A stretch of 64,000 nt of DNA from Alicyclobacillus tolerans (GCF_021739485.1 NZ_JAJFNK010000002.1:124001-188000); one strand, 5' to 3'; positions 1-10,695 are shown, numbered from the stretch's first letter. A program made the numbers and translations. Notes: generated by a model from the sequence alone, not told the origin.

Positions 1-1
1 G

Positions 2-502
2 AATTTTGCCGGCGTGCACAAACTGCCCGTGATTTTCTTTTGCGAAAACAACCGTTACGCCATTTCAGTTCCTGAGACCAAACAACTCGGTTGTACGAAC
101 GTCGCCGACAGGGCCCCTGGATACGGGTTCGAGGGGGTCGTCGTGGACGGCATGGATCCATTTGCGGTCTACGAGGCTGTTAAACGCGCCGCGGATAAAG
201 CGAGAAGCGGCGGCGGTCCCACCTTGGTGGAAGCCAAGGCCTATCGGCTGGTGCCGCACTCCAGCGACGACGACGACCGGTCTTACCGCAGCCGCGAGGA
301 AGTCGAACACGCCAAACAGACAGACTCACTGGTGCGCATGCGCATGTACGTACTCGAAAACGGCCTGCTGTCCGAACAAGCGGAGGAAGAACTGCGGCAG
401 CAGGCGCAAAAACAGGTGAACGAAGGGACCGAATATGCGCAAAATGCGCCTTATCCGGAAGCGTCGACGCTGACTCAGTACGTCTACGGGGAAGGGGAGT
501 GA
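2..502 (+). CDS. bkdAA: Branched-chain 2-oxoacid dehydrogenase E1 alpha subunit (3' part)
   Basis: C-terminal 166 residues of the thiamine-diphosphate decarboxylase E1 alpha chain; the reading frame is open at the window edge, so the 5' end is missing. The stretch HSSDDDDRSYRS is typical of branched-chain rather than pyruvate E1 alpha chains, and FFCENNRYAIS belongs to the thiamine-diphosphate domain. With E1 beta it decarboxylates branched 2-oxoacids and passes the acyl group to lipoyl-E2. The beta subunit starts 4 bases after the stop, so the two are surely co-transcribed. Branched-chain specificity is judged from the motif and not tested. Confidence 0.9.
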   Translation, partial: NFAGVHKLPVIFFCENNRYAISVPETKQLGCTNVADRAPGYGFEGVVVDGMDPFAVYEAVKRAADKARSGGGPTLVEAKAYRLVPHSSDDDDRSYRSREEVEHAKQTDSLVRMRMYVLENGLLSEQAEEELRQQAQKQVNEGTEYAQNAPYPEASTLTQYVYGEGE

Positions 503-506
503 GCCC

Positions 507-1493
507 ATGGCTGTAAAACAGTACATTGAGGCGATCCACGACGCCATTCGCGAGGAAATGTCCCAGGATCCGCGAGTCTTTGTGTTGGGCGAGGACGTTG
601 GCGTACGGGGCGGTGTTTTCCGCGTGACCGCGGGTTTGATAGAGGAGTTTGGCGAACACCGCGTGATTGATACCCCGCTGGCGGAATCCGCCATTGTGGG
701 AGTAGCGATTGGAGCGGCCATGGCGGGTATGGCTCCTATTGCCGAAATTCAATTTGCAGACTTTATTATGCCGGCCGTGAACCAAATTATTTCCGAAGCT
801 GCCAAACTGCGTTACCGTTCCAACAACGATTGGCACTGTCCATTGGTCGTTCGGGCTCCCTACGGCGGCGGCGTCCACGGTGCGCTGTACCACTCACAGA
901 GCGTAGAGGCTATTTTCAGTCACGTGCCAGGGCTGAAAATCGTAACGCCGAGCACCCCGTACGATGCCAAAGGGCTCTTGCGCGCGGCGATTCGCGACCC
1001 CGACCCTGTGTTGTTCTTTGAACACAAGAAGCTCTATCGACTTGTCAAACAAGAGGTCCCGGACGAAGCGTACCAGATCCCGTTGGGCAAAGCGGCCTTT
1101 CGCCGCAAAGGCGACGACTTGACCGTGATTTCGTACGGGTACGCTTTGCACCTCGTACTCGAGGCTGCACGCATGCTTGAGGAACAAGAGGGCATTTCCT
1201 GCAGCGTGCTGGACCTTCGCACGCTTCGCCCGCTGGACGAACAGGCGATTCTCGAGGCGGCCACACAAACCGGAAAAGTACTGATTGTCCACGAAGACAA
1301 CAAAGTGAGCGGGATTGGCGCTGAAGTGTCCGCGCTCATCGCGGAAAAGGCCTTGTTCGACCTGGATGCACCGATCCGCCGTCTCGCTGGCCCGGAGGTT
1401 CCTGCCATGCCCTTTAGTCCGCCGCTGGAGCACGCCTACATGCTGTCCGTGGATAAGGTCGCCCAGGCAATGCGCGAATTGGCACGGTTTTAG
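507..1493 (+). CDS. bkdAB: Branched-chain 2-oxoacid dehydrogenase E1 beta subunit
   Basis: 328 residues, normal length for an E1 beta chain. The thiamine-diphosphate pyrimidine-binding domain is N-terminal (FVLGEDVGVRGGVFRVT near residues 24-40; APYGGGVHGALYHSQS near 119-134) and the transketolase C-terminal domain follows (VLDLRTLRPLDEQAIL). The ATG at 507 sits behind GGGGAG of the upstream gene end. It forms the alpha2-beta2 E1 core with the preceding gene and hands the oxidatively acylated lipoyl group to the E2 encoded next. Branched acyl-CoAs made here are the usual primers of branched-chain fatty acids in Bacilli. Confidence 0.93.
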   Translation: MAVKQYIEAIHDAIREEMSQDPRVFVLGEDVGVRGGVFRVTAGLIEEFGEHRVIDTPLAESAIVGVAIGAAMAGMAPIAEIQFADFIMPAVNQIISEAAKLRYRSNNDWHCPLVVRAPYGGGVHGALYHSQSVEAIFSHVPGLKIVTPSTPYDAKGLLRAAIRDPDPVLFFEHKKLYRLVKQEVPDEAYQIPLGKAAFRRKGDDLTVISYGYALHLVLEAARMLEEQEGISCSVLDLRTLRPLDEQAILEAATQTGKVLIVHEDNKVSGIGAEVSALIAEKALFDLDAPIRRLAGPEVPAMPFSPPLEHAYMLSVDKVAQAMRELARF

Positions 1494-1538
1494 GTACCTC
1501 ACTACCAGGGAACGGATGAACCAGAAAGGATGAACCAC

Positions 1539-2960
1539 ATGGCCGACGTAAAACTGCCTCAACTCGGCGAAAGCGTCACCGAAGGGACACTTGGCAAATG
1601 GTTGAAACAAGTTGGGGAGACTGTGGCCAAATACGACCCTTTGGTAGAGATTGTCACAGATAAAGTAAACGCGGAAGTCCCTTCCGATTTTGAAGGAGTC
1701 CTTTCGGAGATTCTCGTTGAAGAAGGCGAGACTGTCTCGGTGGGCACCGTCATTTGTCGCATTCGAGAGGCAAGCGGGGCTCATGAGGAACGCGCTCCTT
1801 CACAAGCACGGCAAAACACAGGCGGCACAGACGAAGAGAAGAGAGGATTGGGTGCACGACCTCGTGAAGCCGATATCCCCGCTTCAGTGCCCAACCAGGC
1901 GGCGGCAGACCAGAACACTGCCGCCAAAGGCCCAAGTCACGCCCGATTTTCTCCCGCAGTGCTCAAATTAGCCAGTGAACACGGAGTCGACTTGAACCGG
2001 GTTTCGGGCAGCGGAGAAGGAGGGCGTATTACCCGCAAGGACCTCCTCGCGTATGTGGCGGAGCAAAGCCGCGATCCCAGCCAAGGACTCGAGGGAGCAA
2101 GCACACCACGCCCCGCAGCAGAGCCGGACCTGCGCCGGCAAAACGTCCCTGTGGACTGGGCTCGCTCCGAGGTGAAAACGGATGAGCCCGTTCGCGTAAA
2201 CGGCCCTGCGTCCGTAAGCGGGCCATCCGACGCAAGCGCCTTGGCGTCTGCGCACACTGCCAACGACGATGAAATTATCGAACCGAGCGCAATTCGCAAG
2301 ACCATCGCGAAGCGGATGTCAGAGAGTAAACACAACGCCCCGCACGCATGGACCATGGTGGAAGCGGACGTCTCGAAACTCGTGTCGTTCCGAAATTCAA
2401 TGAAGGCCGATTTTAAACGTAAGGAAGGCATTGATTTGACCTTCCTCCCGTTTTTTATCAAAGCGGCCGTGGAAGGGTTGAAACAGTACCCTATGGTCAA
2501 TGCCGCGTGGATCGACGGAAAAATCCACTTGAAGCGTCACATCCACATGTCCTTAGCCGTGGCTACCGACGACGCACTGGCCGTGCCAGTCATCCACGAT
2601 GCGGACCGTTTAAGCATCGCCGGATTGGCGCACGCCGTCAACGAGTTGGCGGCAAAAGCGCGGTCTGGACGATTGACGTTAAACGACGTTCAAGGGGGAA
2701 CGTTTACGGTGAACAACACGGGCGCCTTTGGCTCCATTCTCTCACAGCCGATCCTCAACGCGCCCCAGGCCGGGATTTTGTCGTTTGAGTCCATCGTCAA
2801 ACGGCCGGTCGTCGTCGGCGACGCCATTGCCATTCGCAGCATGGTGAATTTGAGTTTGTCTCTGGACCACCGGGTCTTGGATGGATGGATTGCGGGACAG
2901 TTCCTTAAGGCAGTCAAAGAACGCCTAGAGGCGTTTGACCAGACGTCCGTTGTGTATTGA
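1539..2960 (+). CDS. bkdB: Dihydrolipoamide acyltransferase E2 of branched-chain oxoacid dehydrogenase
   Basis: 473 residues with one N-terminal lipoyl domain (lipoylated Lys in EIVTDKVNAEV near residue 42), a long charged and Ala/Pro-rich linker, a peripheral-subunit-binding domain (FSPAVLKLASEHGVDL, then GRITRKDLLAY), a second linker, and the catalytic acyltransferase domain ending with DHRVLDGW, which holds the active-site His and Asp. The ATG at 1539 is preferred over the one at 1530 because AAAGGA at 1525-1530 gives it a normal spacing of 8. No E3 gene follows in this window; a hairpin terminator lies at 2987-3018. Confidence 0.92.
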   Translation: MADVKLPQLGESVTEGTLGKWLKQVGETVAKYDPLVEIVTDKVNAEVPSDFEGVLSEILVEEGETVSVGTVICRIREASGAHEERAPSQARQNTGGTDEEKRGLGARPREADIPASVPNQAAADQNTAAKGPSHARFSPAVLKLASEHGVDLNRVSGSGEGGRITRKDLLAYVAEQSRDPSQGLEGASTPRPAAEPDLRRQNVPVDWARSEVKTDEPVRVNGPASVSGPSDASALASAHTANDDEIIEPSAIRKTIAKRMSESKHNAPHAWTMVEADVSKLVSFRNSMKADFKRKEGIDLTFLPFFIKAAVEGLKQYPMVNAAWIDGKIHLKRHIHMSLAVATDDALAVPVIHDADRLSIAGLAHAVNELAAKARSGRLTLNDVQGGTFTVNNTGAFGSILSQPILNAPQAGILSFESIVKRPVVVGDAIAIRSMVNLSLSLDHRVLDGWIAGQFLKAVKERLEAFDQTSVVY

Positions 2961-2986
2961 AAAACGCCCATTCATGTAGCTAGCTG

Positions 2987-3018
2987 AGGATGGCGCCTGC
3001 GCGCCATCCTTGATTCTT
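2987..3018 (+). terminator. Rho-independent terminator after the E2 gene
   Basis: A perfect 10-bp stem (AGGATGGCGC at 2987-2996 with its complement at 3001-3010) encloses a 4-base loop. The following TTGATTCTT is only moderately T-rich. It closes the oxoacid dehydrogenase operon before lipA. Confidence 0.7.
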
Positions 3019-3114
3019 GCCGCGAATCGTCTAAACTAGTTGTGAAACACTGAGGTCTAGCATAGTCTTCGACGGTACATAGTCGTGTCGAAATAGAAGA
3101 AGGGATGGGTGGGC

Positions 3115-4086
3115 ATGACAGAGTCCAAGCTGCTCGAGAAACAACGGGAAAAGGAGCGCATCATGAAAGAACAGGCCGCTTCGCGTCCAGAGTGGCTGAA
3201 GGTTCAGGTGAAAACCGGCCCGAACTACCAGGATTTGAAAGGTATCATGCGCGGGCAATCGCTCCACACCGTCTGCGAAGAAGCCAGGTGTCCAAACATC
3301 TACGAATGCTGGGAACAGCGGACGGCGACTTTTATGATTCTCGGTGACACCTGTACCCGCGCTTGCCGCTTTTGTGCGGTCAACAGCGGGCGCCCTAACG
3401 AACTCGACAGTGCCGAACCAACCCGCGTTGCTGAGGCTGTGGTCAACATGGGGCTTGAACACGTGGTGGTCACAAGTGTCGCCCGCGACGACCTGAACGA
3501 CGGCGGAGCTTCGATTTTTGCAGAAACGATTCGGGCTATTCGCGAGCAGGTTCCTGGATGCGGCGTCGAGGTACTGATCCCGGATTTCATGGGAAACTGG
3601 GATGCGCTCCAAGTGGTGTTAGATGCCTCACCGGACATTTTAAACCACAACATTGAAACAGTTCGCCGTTTGTCCGACCGCGTTCGCTCCAAGGCAAAAT
3701 ACGAGCGCACCCTCGAACTTCTGCGGCGCTCCAAACAAATGCGGCCCGACATTCGGACGAAGAGCAGCATTATGGTTGGAGTGGGGGAAACCATGGAGGA
3801 GGTGTTCGACACCATGGATGACCTGCGCGCTTCCGACGTGGACATTCTGACCATTGGACAGTACCTGCAGCCGACAAAGACGCATCTGCTCGTCGAGAAG
3901 TTTTATACGCCAACGGAGTTTCTGCGCATGCGGGGCGAAGGGCTGAAGCGCGGATTTGCCCACGTAGAAGCAGGTCCAATGGTGCGAAGTTCCTATCACG
4001 CCAAGCAGCAGGTGCAAAGGGCCAACGGTCTGCCTTTGCAGTCTTTAAGCCAAGAAGAACGCGCTAAAGCGATTGGCGACGAGTGA
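3115..4086 (+). CDS. lipA: Lipoyl synthase
   Basis: Radical SAM enzyme of 323 residues that inserts two sulfur atoms into protein-bound octanoyl groups. Both iron-sulfur cluster motifs are present: the N-terminal auxiliary-cluster motif [12 protein letters not shown] and the radical SAM CxxxCxxC motif [11 protein letters not shown] at 3109 and ATG at 3115 are both possible; ATG is chosen because GAAGGGA upstream gives it the better spacing. lipB follows after a few bases, and the lipoyl-bearing E2 gene lies just upstream, so cofactor synthesis is placed beside its client enzyme. Confidence 0.95.
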   Translation: MTESKLLEKQREKERIMKEQAASRPEWLKVQVKTGPNYQDLKGIMRGQSLHTVCEEARCPNIYECWEQRTATFMILGDTCTRACRFCAVNSGRPNELDSAEPTRVAEAVVNMGLEHVVVTSVARDDLNDGGASIFAETIRAIREQVPGCGVEVLIPDFMGNWDALQVVLDASPDILNHNIETVRRLSDRVRSKAKYERTLELLRRSKQMRPDIRTKSSIMVGVGETMEEVFDTMDDLRASDVDILTIGQYLQPTKTHLLVEKFYTPTEFLRMRGEGLKRGFAHVEAGPMVRSSYHAKQQVQRANGLPLQSLSQEERAKAIGDE

Positions 4087-4098
4087 GGATTGAAAAAC

Positions 4099-4854
4099 AT
4101 GTCAAACACTTCAAACATCAAAAAAGCGGAAATTCAACGGGAACACCAGGCCGGCCCCGGCTTAAATAACGCGGGGCAGCCTGTGACGGGGGCGGCGCGT
4201 ACGCCCGTCACTTGGGTATCACTCGGGGCGATGGCGTATGACCAAGCCCTCGATCGCCAAATGCGCCAAGCCCAAGCTGTGCTCGAAGGGGACGACAGCC
4301 AAACGGTGTATTTTGTGGAGCACCCGCCGACCATTACGATCGGCCGCAACGGAACTTCCGAGCATATCCTCGCTCCCAAGGCCTACCTGGAACAACAGGG
4401 TTTCTCGGTGTACGAGGTCGACCGCGGCGGAGACGTGACGTACCATGGCCCGGGACAAGCCGTGCTGTATCCTGTCCTGCACTTGGCTCCTTGGGGAAAC
4501 GACGTCGGCCGCTACGTCCGCATGCTTGAACAATGTGCCATGACTGCGCTGTCTTACGTCGGTATTCGTGCGGAGCGTCTCGAAGGCTACCCAGGGGCTT
4601 GGGTTGGGGACAATAAGATTTGCGCCATCGGGGCGCGCGTGAAGCGGCGGATTGACAGCGAGTTCGTGACGTCCCACGGTCTGGCTCTGAACGTCAACCC
4701 GAACCTCGGCCATTTTTCCACGATTATTCCGTGCGGCATTCAAGACAAAGGCGTTACGTCTGTCGCCCGGGAACTCGGCAAGGACGTGGAATTTTCGGAG
4801 TGGGAAAAGCGCTTAAAAGACGCGTTTGCCGAAGTGTTCGAAGTCGAAGTATGA
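4099..4854 (+). CDS. lipB: Octanoyl-[acyl-carrier-protein]:protein octanoyltransferase
   Basis: 251 residues. It transfers octanoate from acyl carrier protein to the lipoyl-domain lysine, making the LipA substrate. LipB hallmarks are RGGDVTYHGPGQ, KICAIGARVKR with the catalytic Lys, VTSHGLALNVN and the catalytic Cys in IIPCGIQDKGVTS. About 35 N-terminal residues before TWVSLGAMAY look disordered and are longer than usual. ATG 4099 is taken over TTG 4090 because GTGAGGA sits about 10 bases before it. Many Bacilli use LipM/LipL instead of LipB, so the family type is worth noting. Confidence 0.92.
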   Translation: MSNTSNIKKAEIQREHQAGPGLNNAGQPVTGAARTPVTWVSLGAMAYDQALDRQMRQAQAVLEGDDSQTVYFVEHPPTITIGRNGTSEHILAPKAYLEQQGFSVYEVDRGGDVTYHGPGQAVLYPVLHLAPWGNDVGRYVRMLEQCAMTALSYVGIRAERLEGYPGAWVGDNKICAIGARVKRRIDSEFVTSHGLALNVNPNLGHFSTIIPCGIQDKGVTSVARELGKDVEFSEWEKRLKDAFAEVFEVEV

Positions 4855-4904
4855 TGGTAGGGAAGTCTGTTAAACCAAGTTGATCAGAGAGCGAGGTTCC
4901 AACA

Positions 4905-5003
4905 ATGAATTTGACAGTGACTTCTTCAATCATGGCCGCCATCGTGATCGTGGGCATGGGAATGGTCTGGATTATGGGCGGCATCGTCGGCCGTAAGCAC
5001 TAA
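4905..5003 (+). CDS. 32-residue single-span membrane microprotein
   Basis: Short ORF of 32 codons starting with ATG, 8 bases after GAGG at 4893-4896. The product is MNLTVTSS followed by one hydrophobic helix (IMAAIVIVGMGMVWIMGGI) and a basic end (VGRKH), the layout of a small inner-membrane peptide with its C-terminus in the cytoplasm. It lies between lipB and the methylmalonyl-CoA mutase gene. No function is recognised. The good ribosome-binding site and clean membrane span favour a real gene, but a 99-base ORF can arise by chance. Confidence 0.55.
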   Translation: MNLTVTSSIMAAIVIVGMGMVWIMGGIVGRKH

Positions 5004-5051
5004 ACTACCTGTTTGGGCAAGCAATATCGAGGCAAGCCGCCGGGGAACAAG

Positions 5052-5080
5052 CTGCCCTGAACAAAGATAACCCAGGGCAG
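5052..5080. repeat. Inverted repeat upstream of the mutase gene
   Basis: CTGCCCTG at 5052-5059 and CAGGGCAG at 5073-5080 form a perfect 8-bp dyad with a 13-base spacer. It ends 45 bases before the mutase start codon. No T-run follows, so it looks more like an operator or an RNA hairpin than a terminator. Confidence 0.45.
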
Positions 5081-5124
5081 TGCGCAAACTCAGTCGATCG
5101 TTTGACGGGCCGGGAGGGTCGTGC

Positions 5125-6783
<1,659 letters not shown>

Positions 6784-6903
6784 CGGGGCAAGGGATACAG
6801 TGAGCAATGGCTCAGCGCCGGAGGCCGTGCCGGAACCGCCTTGACGGGTGTGTTGTGGTCTGGTCTTTCAGCGATTTTGAATCCAGAAAACGGGGGTATC
6901 CAG

Positions 6904-7740
6904 ATGTCGCAACCGATTCGGGTATTGATTGCCAAAGCCGGACTCGACGGGCACGACCGAGGTGCATTAGTGATTGCACAAGGGCTTCGCGATTACGGCT
7001 TTGAAGTCATTTATACCGGGCTGCGCCAAACGCCGGAACAGATTGTGGCTACAGCCATCGAGGAAGACGTCGCTTGCATCGGCCTGTCCAGTCTGTCCGG
7101 AGCTCACATGGAACTGTTTCCGGAAGTCGCACGGTTATTGCGCGAACAGCATGCAGACGACATTTTGCTCATCGGCGGAGGCGTCGTTCCGGAATCGGAC
7201 ATCCCGGAGTTGAAGGCCGCAGGACTCGCCGATGTGTTCACACCTGGAACTTCCATTGCGGCCGTGGCCGAATTTATCCGCAAGAACGTCCGGATTTCCG
7301 AGTTGCCAGCACCGGCTTCCTCAGGTCCTTTGACACAACGGTTGGACCACATTGGGATTGCCGTGTCAAACGTCGCTGAGGCTCTGCCATTTTACACCCA
7401 GACGCTTGGCTTATCCGTGGTGCACGAAGAAGTGATCGAGGACCAGCAGGTACGCGCTGTTTTTCTGGACCTGGGGGGGATTCACCTCGAACTGTTGGAA
7501 CCCACCCGTCCAGAAAGCCCCATCGCCAAGTTCTTGGCCAACAAGGGTCCGGGATTACACCACTTGGCCTACGGGGTTGAAGATGCAGCAAAGGCGTTGG
7601 CACAAGCGAAGGCTGCAGGGATCCGGCTGATCGACGAGGTGCCGCGGGCAGGCGGCCAAGGGAAAAAAATAGCGTTTGTGCATCCGAAGGATACTCACGG
7701 CGTTCTGACGGAGTTCTGCCAGCGCGTCTACGAGGAGTAA
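6904..7740 (+). CDS. B12-binding mutase subunit fused to methylmalonyl-CoA epimerase
   Basis: 278 residues with two domains. Residues 1-130 are a cobalamin-binding mutase subunit: DGHDRG at 15-20 supplies the lower-axial His17, and LSSLSG and GGGVVP follow. Residues 146-278 are a glyoxalase-fold methylmalonyl-CoA epimerase: the metal-site candidates are His149 (LDHIGIAV), Glu196 (HLELLEP), His219/His220 (GLHHLAY) and Glu270 (GVLTEF). A Pro/Ala/Ser linker joins them. One protein thus binds the mutase cofactor and supplies the (R)-epimer. It follows the catalytic subunit by 120 bases. No frameshift is seen, so the fusion is a single continuous ORF. Confidence 0.88.
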   Translation: MSQPIRVLIAKAGLDGHDRGALVIAQGLRDYGFEVIYTGLRQTPEQIVATAIEEDVACIGLSSLSGAHMELFPEVARLLREQHADDILLIGGGVVPESDIPELKAAGLADVFTPGTSIAAVAEFIRKNVRISELPAPASSGPLTQRLDHIGIAVSNVAEALPFYTQTLGLSVVHEEVIEDQQVRAVFLDLGGIHLELLEPTRPESPIAKFLANKGPGLHHLAYGVEDAAKALAQAKAAGIRLIDEVPRAGGQGKKIAFVHPKDTHGVLTEFCQRVYEE

Positions 7741-7805
7741 GTCGTCAACCAGGCCCGGAAAGAGCTGTCTGGTTTAGTTTTTGACAGGTCAAGGAGGACC
7801 AGCCT

Positions 7806-9350
7806 TTGATGGAGGACAAGATCTTTGAACTGGAAGACCGCCGCCGCAAGATCGAGTTGGGCGGTGGAGACAGACGGATTTTGCAGCAGCATGAAAAAGG
7901 CAAACTGACTGCGCGCGAGCGCATCGAAATCCTGCTGGACGAGGGGACATTCCGGGAAGTCAACCCGTTTGCCGCCACTCGCACCTCGTACTTGGGCACG
8001 GGTGAAGTCGAAGCTCCCGGCGAAGGCGTCGTCACTGGGTACGGCACAATCGACGGGCGAACCGTCTATGTATTTGCCCAAGACTTCACGGTGTTTGGCG
8101 GCGCCTTAGGTGAAGTACATGCCCAAAAAATCGTTAAGATCATGGACCTAGCGGTCAAAAACGGCGCCCCAATCATTGGTTTAAACGACTCCGGAGGCGC
8201 CCGAATTCAAGAAGGCGTGGTCTCCCTGGACGGCTATGGCCACATTTTCTACCGCAACAGCATCTACTCAGGAGTGGTTCCCCAAATTTCGGCCATCATG
8301 GGCCCATGTGCAGGCGGGGCGGTCTACTCCCCAGCTATCACCGATTTCATCTTTATGGTCGAAGGCACAAGCCAGATGTTTATCACCGGTCCTAAAGTCA
8401 TTGAGACCGTGACTGGCGAAAAGATTTCCAGTGAAGACCTTGGCGGCGCAAGGGTTCAGGAGAGCCGCAGCGGCGTGGCTCACTTTACCGCCCCAACGGA
8501 AGAGGAACTCCTGCAGGCTATCCGGCGCTTGCTCGGTTTTCTCCCGTCGTCGCAACGCGATATGCCGCCGTACCGCGAACATTCCTTCTCCTTCGAGGAA
8601 GACGACCGCCTTTTAGAGATTGTGCCCGTCGACGGAACCAAGGTGTATGACGTCAAGGACGTCATCGAGCGATTGGTGGATGACGGGGATTTTCTCGAAG
8701 TGCAGCCTTTGTTTGCGCGCAATGCGGTGGTCGGTTTTGGACGAATCGGCGGCTATGTCACGGGCATGATCGCGAACCAGCCCAAGTTCATGGCTGGCGG
8801 GCTCGACATCGATTCGTCCGATAAAATTTCCCGCTTCATTCGCTTTTGCGACTCGTTTAATATTCCTCTGATTACTCTGGAAGACGTTACGGGATTCATC
8901 CCCGGGATTAAGCAGGAACACGGCGGGATTATCCGCCACGGAGCCAAGATCCTGTATGCGTATTCGGAAGCGACCGTCCCGAAAATCACCGTGATCTTGC
9001 GCAAAGCATACGGCGGCGCATACGTAGCGTTGAACAGTAAAGCGATTGGAGCCGACTTGGTGTACGCTTGGCCTGCGTCTGAGATCGCAGTGATGGGGCC
9101 AGAGGGAGCTGCGAGCATCATTTACGCCAAAGAGATTGCTGCAAGTCCGGACCCTGTGCAAACCCGGACACAGCTCATCGAAGAATACCGGGAGAAAGTA
9201 GCCAACCCGTACGTGGCGGCAGGGGCCGGAATGGTGGACGACGTGATTCACCCGGCACAGACGCGTCGGAAGCTGTACGAAGCTCTCGAACTGCTCCGGC
9301 ACAAGTCCGAAAACAGGCCGTCGAAAAAACACGGGAATATGCCTTTGTGA
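7806..9350 (+). CDS. pccB: Acyl-CoA carboxylase carboxyltransferase subunit (propionyl-CoA carboxylase beta type)
   Basis: 514 residues, standard length for a biotin-dependent carboxyltransferase with tandem crotonase-fold halves (GGALGEVHAQKI and NDSGGARIQEG in the N half; GGLDIDSSDKISRF and LRKAYGGAYVAL in the C half). It resembles B. subtilis YqjD, and its place beside the epimerase and mutase suggests propionyl-CoA to (S)-methylmalonyl-CoA. No biotin carboxylase or biotin carrier gene is in the window, so those must be elsewhere. AAGGAGG at 7791-7797 fits TTG 7806 (spacing 8) better than ATG 7809 (spacing 11). Confidence 0.9.
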   Translation: MMEDKIFELEDRRRKIELGGGDRRILQQHEKGKLTARERIEILLDEGTFREVNPFAATRTSYLGTGEVEAPGEGVVTGYGTIDGRTVYVFAQDFTVFGGALGEVHAQKIVKIMDLAVKNGAPIIGLNDSGGARIQEGVVSLDGYGHIFYRNSIYSGVVPQISAIMGPCAGGAVYSPAITDFIFMVEGTSQMFITGPKVIETVTGEKISSEDLGGARVQESRSGVAHFTAPTEEELLQAIRRLLGFLPSSQRDMPPYREHSFSFEEDDRLLEIVPVDGTKVYDVKDVIERLVDDGDFLEVQPLFARNAVVGFGRIGGYVTGMIANQPKFMAGGLDIDSSDKISRFIRFCDSFNIPLITLEDVTGFIPGIKQEHGGIIRHGAKILYAYSEATVPKITVILRKAYGGAYVALNSKAIGADLVYAWPASEIAVMGPEGAASIIYAKEIAASPDPVQTRTQLIEEYREKVANPYVAAGAGMVDDVIHPAQTRRKLYEALELLRHKSENRPSKKHGNMPL

Positions 9351-9360
9351 GGTTTGTCAC

Positions 9361-10485
9361 ATGAATGCATTCGAGATCGACCGTTCGTGGATTCGCAAGG
9401 CCTTTTTAGAATTTGTTCAAATCGATAGTCCTTCGCTTTGCGAAGGAAAGATGGCCAATCGTCTGCAAGCAGAACTAGAGAACCTCGGTTTTTCAGTATA
9501 CGAGGACGGCGCGGGCGTAAAGCTCGGAGGCCAGACGGGCAATTTGATTGCGCATCTGGATGGCGATTCATCGCGGCCCGCGTTGTTTTTGGCAGCCCAC
9601 ATGGATACCGTGCAGCCAGGTGTGGGCATCCGCCCCAAGGTGGATGAACAAGACGTAGTTTGGAGCGATCACTCCACGATTCTCGGCGCAGACGACAAAG
9701 CCGGAGTGACGGCAATTTTGGCTGCCGTTAAGGCGGTCGTGGAATCTAATGCGCCTCATGGACCCATCGAAGTGATTTTCACGATTGCCGAGGAGATGGG
9801 GTTGCAAGGTGCAAAACACCTTGAATATGACAAGGTCAAGGCTAGGGCGGGTTTGTCGTTGGATTCCAGCGGACCGCTTGGTTCGTTGGTCGTTGCCGCC
9901 CCAACCCAAGTTCGCTGGGAAGCTCAGGTATTTGGAAAGTCCGCACATGCGGGGGTCGAACCCGAAAACGGCATCAGTGCCATCAAGGTGGCTGCGCAGG
10001 CCGTCGCTCGCATGCCTCACGGCCGCATTGACAAGCAAACCACGGTGAATGTCGGAAGCTTTGTTGGCGAGGGCCCAACCAACGTCGTACGCGATCGCGT
10101 CCAACTCGTGGGGGAAGCACGGAGCCTTCACCCTGACAGGCTGTCTGGCGTGATGGACGAAATTCGCACTGCGTTTGTCACAACGGCGGAATCGCTCGGG
10201 GCACGAGCTGAGTTTTCAGCCGCCAAAATGTATGACGGATTTCACTTTGATGAAGACAACCCGGTGCGCCAACGCGTGGAAGCGGCCATCTTGCAAGCTG
10301 GTTACCGTCCCAACCCCATACAAAGCGGCGGCGGCAGTGACGCAAACATGTATACCGCCAACGGTTTGACGGCCGTGAACATCGGCATTGGGTACGAACA
10401 GATTCACTCCACGCAGGAACACGTTTCGCTGCGCGACATCGAAGGCGCCGCAGAGGTCGCCGCCGCGTTTTTAACTTTGCTGTAA
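9361..10485 (+). CDS. M20-family metallopeptidase, YqjE/PepT-like
   Basis: 374 residues with the dinuclear zinc peptidase layout: AHMDTVQPG, GADDKAGVTA, AEEMGLQGAK, LDSSGPLG and the C-terminal GGGSDANM. The lid domain is seen around SAHAGVEPENGISAI. It starts 10 bases after the carboxyltransferase stop, behind GAGG. B. subtilis has the same neighbour pair (yqjD-yqjE), so the link is conserved although the physiological peptide substrate is unknown. A terminator lies 100 bases downstream at 10582-10614. Confidence 0.88.
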   Translation: MNAFEIDRSWIRKAFLEFVQIDSPSLCEGKMANRLQAELENLGFSVYEDGAGVKLGGQTGNLIAHLDGDSSRPALFLAAHMDTVQPGVGIRPKVDEQDVVWSDHSTILGADDKAGVTAILAAVKAVVESNAPHGPIEVIFTIAEEMGLQGAKHLEYDKVKARAGLSLDSSGPLGSLVVAAPTQVRWEAQVFGKSAHAGVEPENGISAIKVAAQAVARMPHGRIDKQTTVNVGSFVGEGPTNVVRDRVQLVGEARSLHPDRLSGVMDEIRTAFVTTAESLGARAEFSAAKMYDGFHFDEDNPVRQRVEAAILQAGYRPNPIQSGGGSDANMYTANGLTAVNIGIGYEQIHSTQEHVSLRDIEGAAEVAAAFLTLL

Positions 10486-10581
10486 GACAGCCGATTGTGT
10501 ACTCGGTGCTCAATGCCATGGGCATAACCCTGGCAACGCTGTTGCATCCTAGCTTCTGAATGCAGCAATTGGTTTTTATGG

Positions 10582-10614
10582 AGTCGGCGGAAGTTTTGGT
10601 GCCGGCTTTTTTCT
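10582..10614 (+). terminator. Rho-independent terminator after the M20 peptidase
   Basis: AGTCGGC at 10582-10588 pairs with GCCGGCT at 10601-10607 (one G-T pair), followed directly by a run of T at 10607-10612. It ends the methylmalonyl-CoA gene group. Confidence 0.7.
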
Positions 10615-10695
10615 TGGAAGCGGATTGCCGATTCGCACTGCCAGTCCTGCCGTCGAGGAGCAGGTTTTGCCATAAATCTAGAAAGGGTGAAGCGA

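Noticed and set aside
180-893. Minus-strand ORF of 237 codons over the E1 genes
   Set aside because: Antisense shadow of bkdAA/bkdAB; low-complexity Arg/His-rich product, no ribosome-binding site, and both sense genes are certain.
7747-7780. AACCAG-N16-CTGGTT dyad followed by TAGTTTTT as a terminator inside the methylmalonyl-CoA gene group
   Set aside because: Six base pairs with a 16-base loop is too weak to call; kept only as a possible attenuator.
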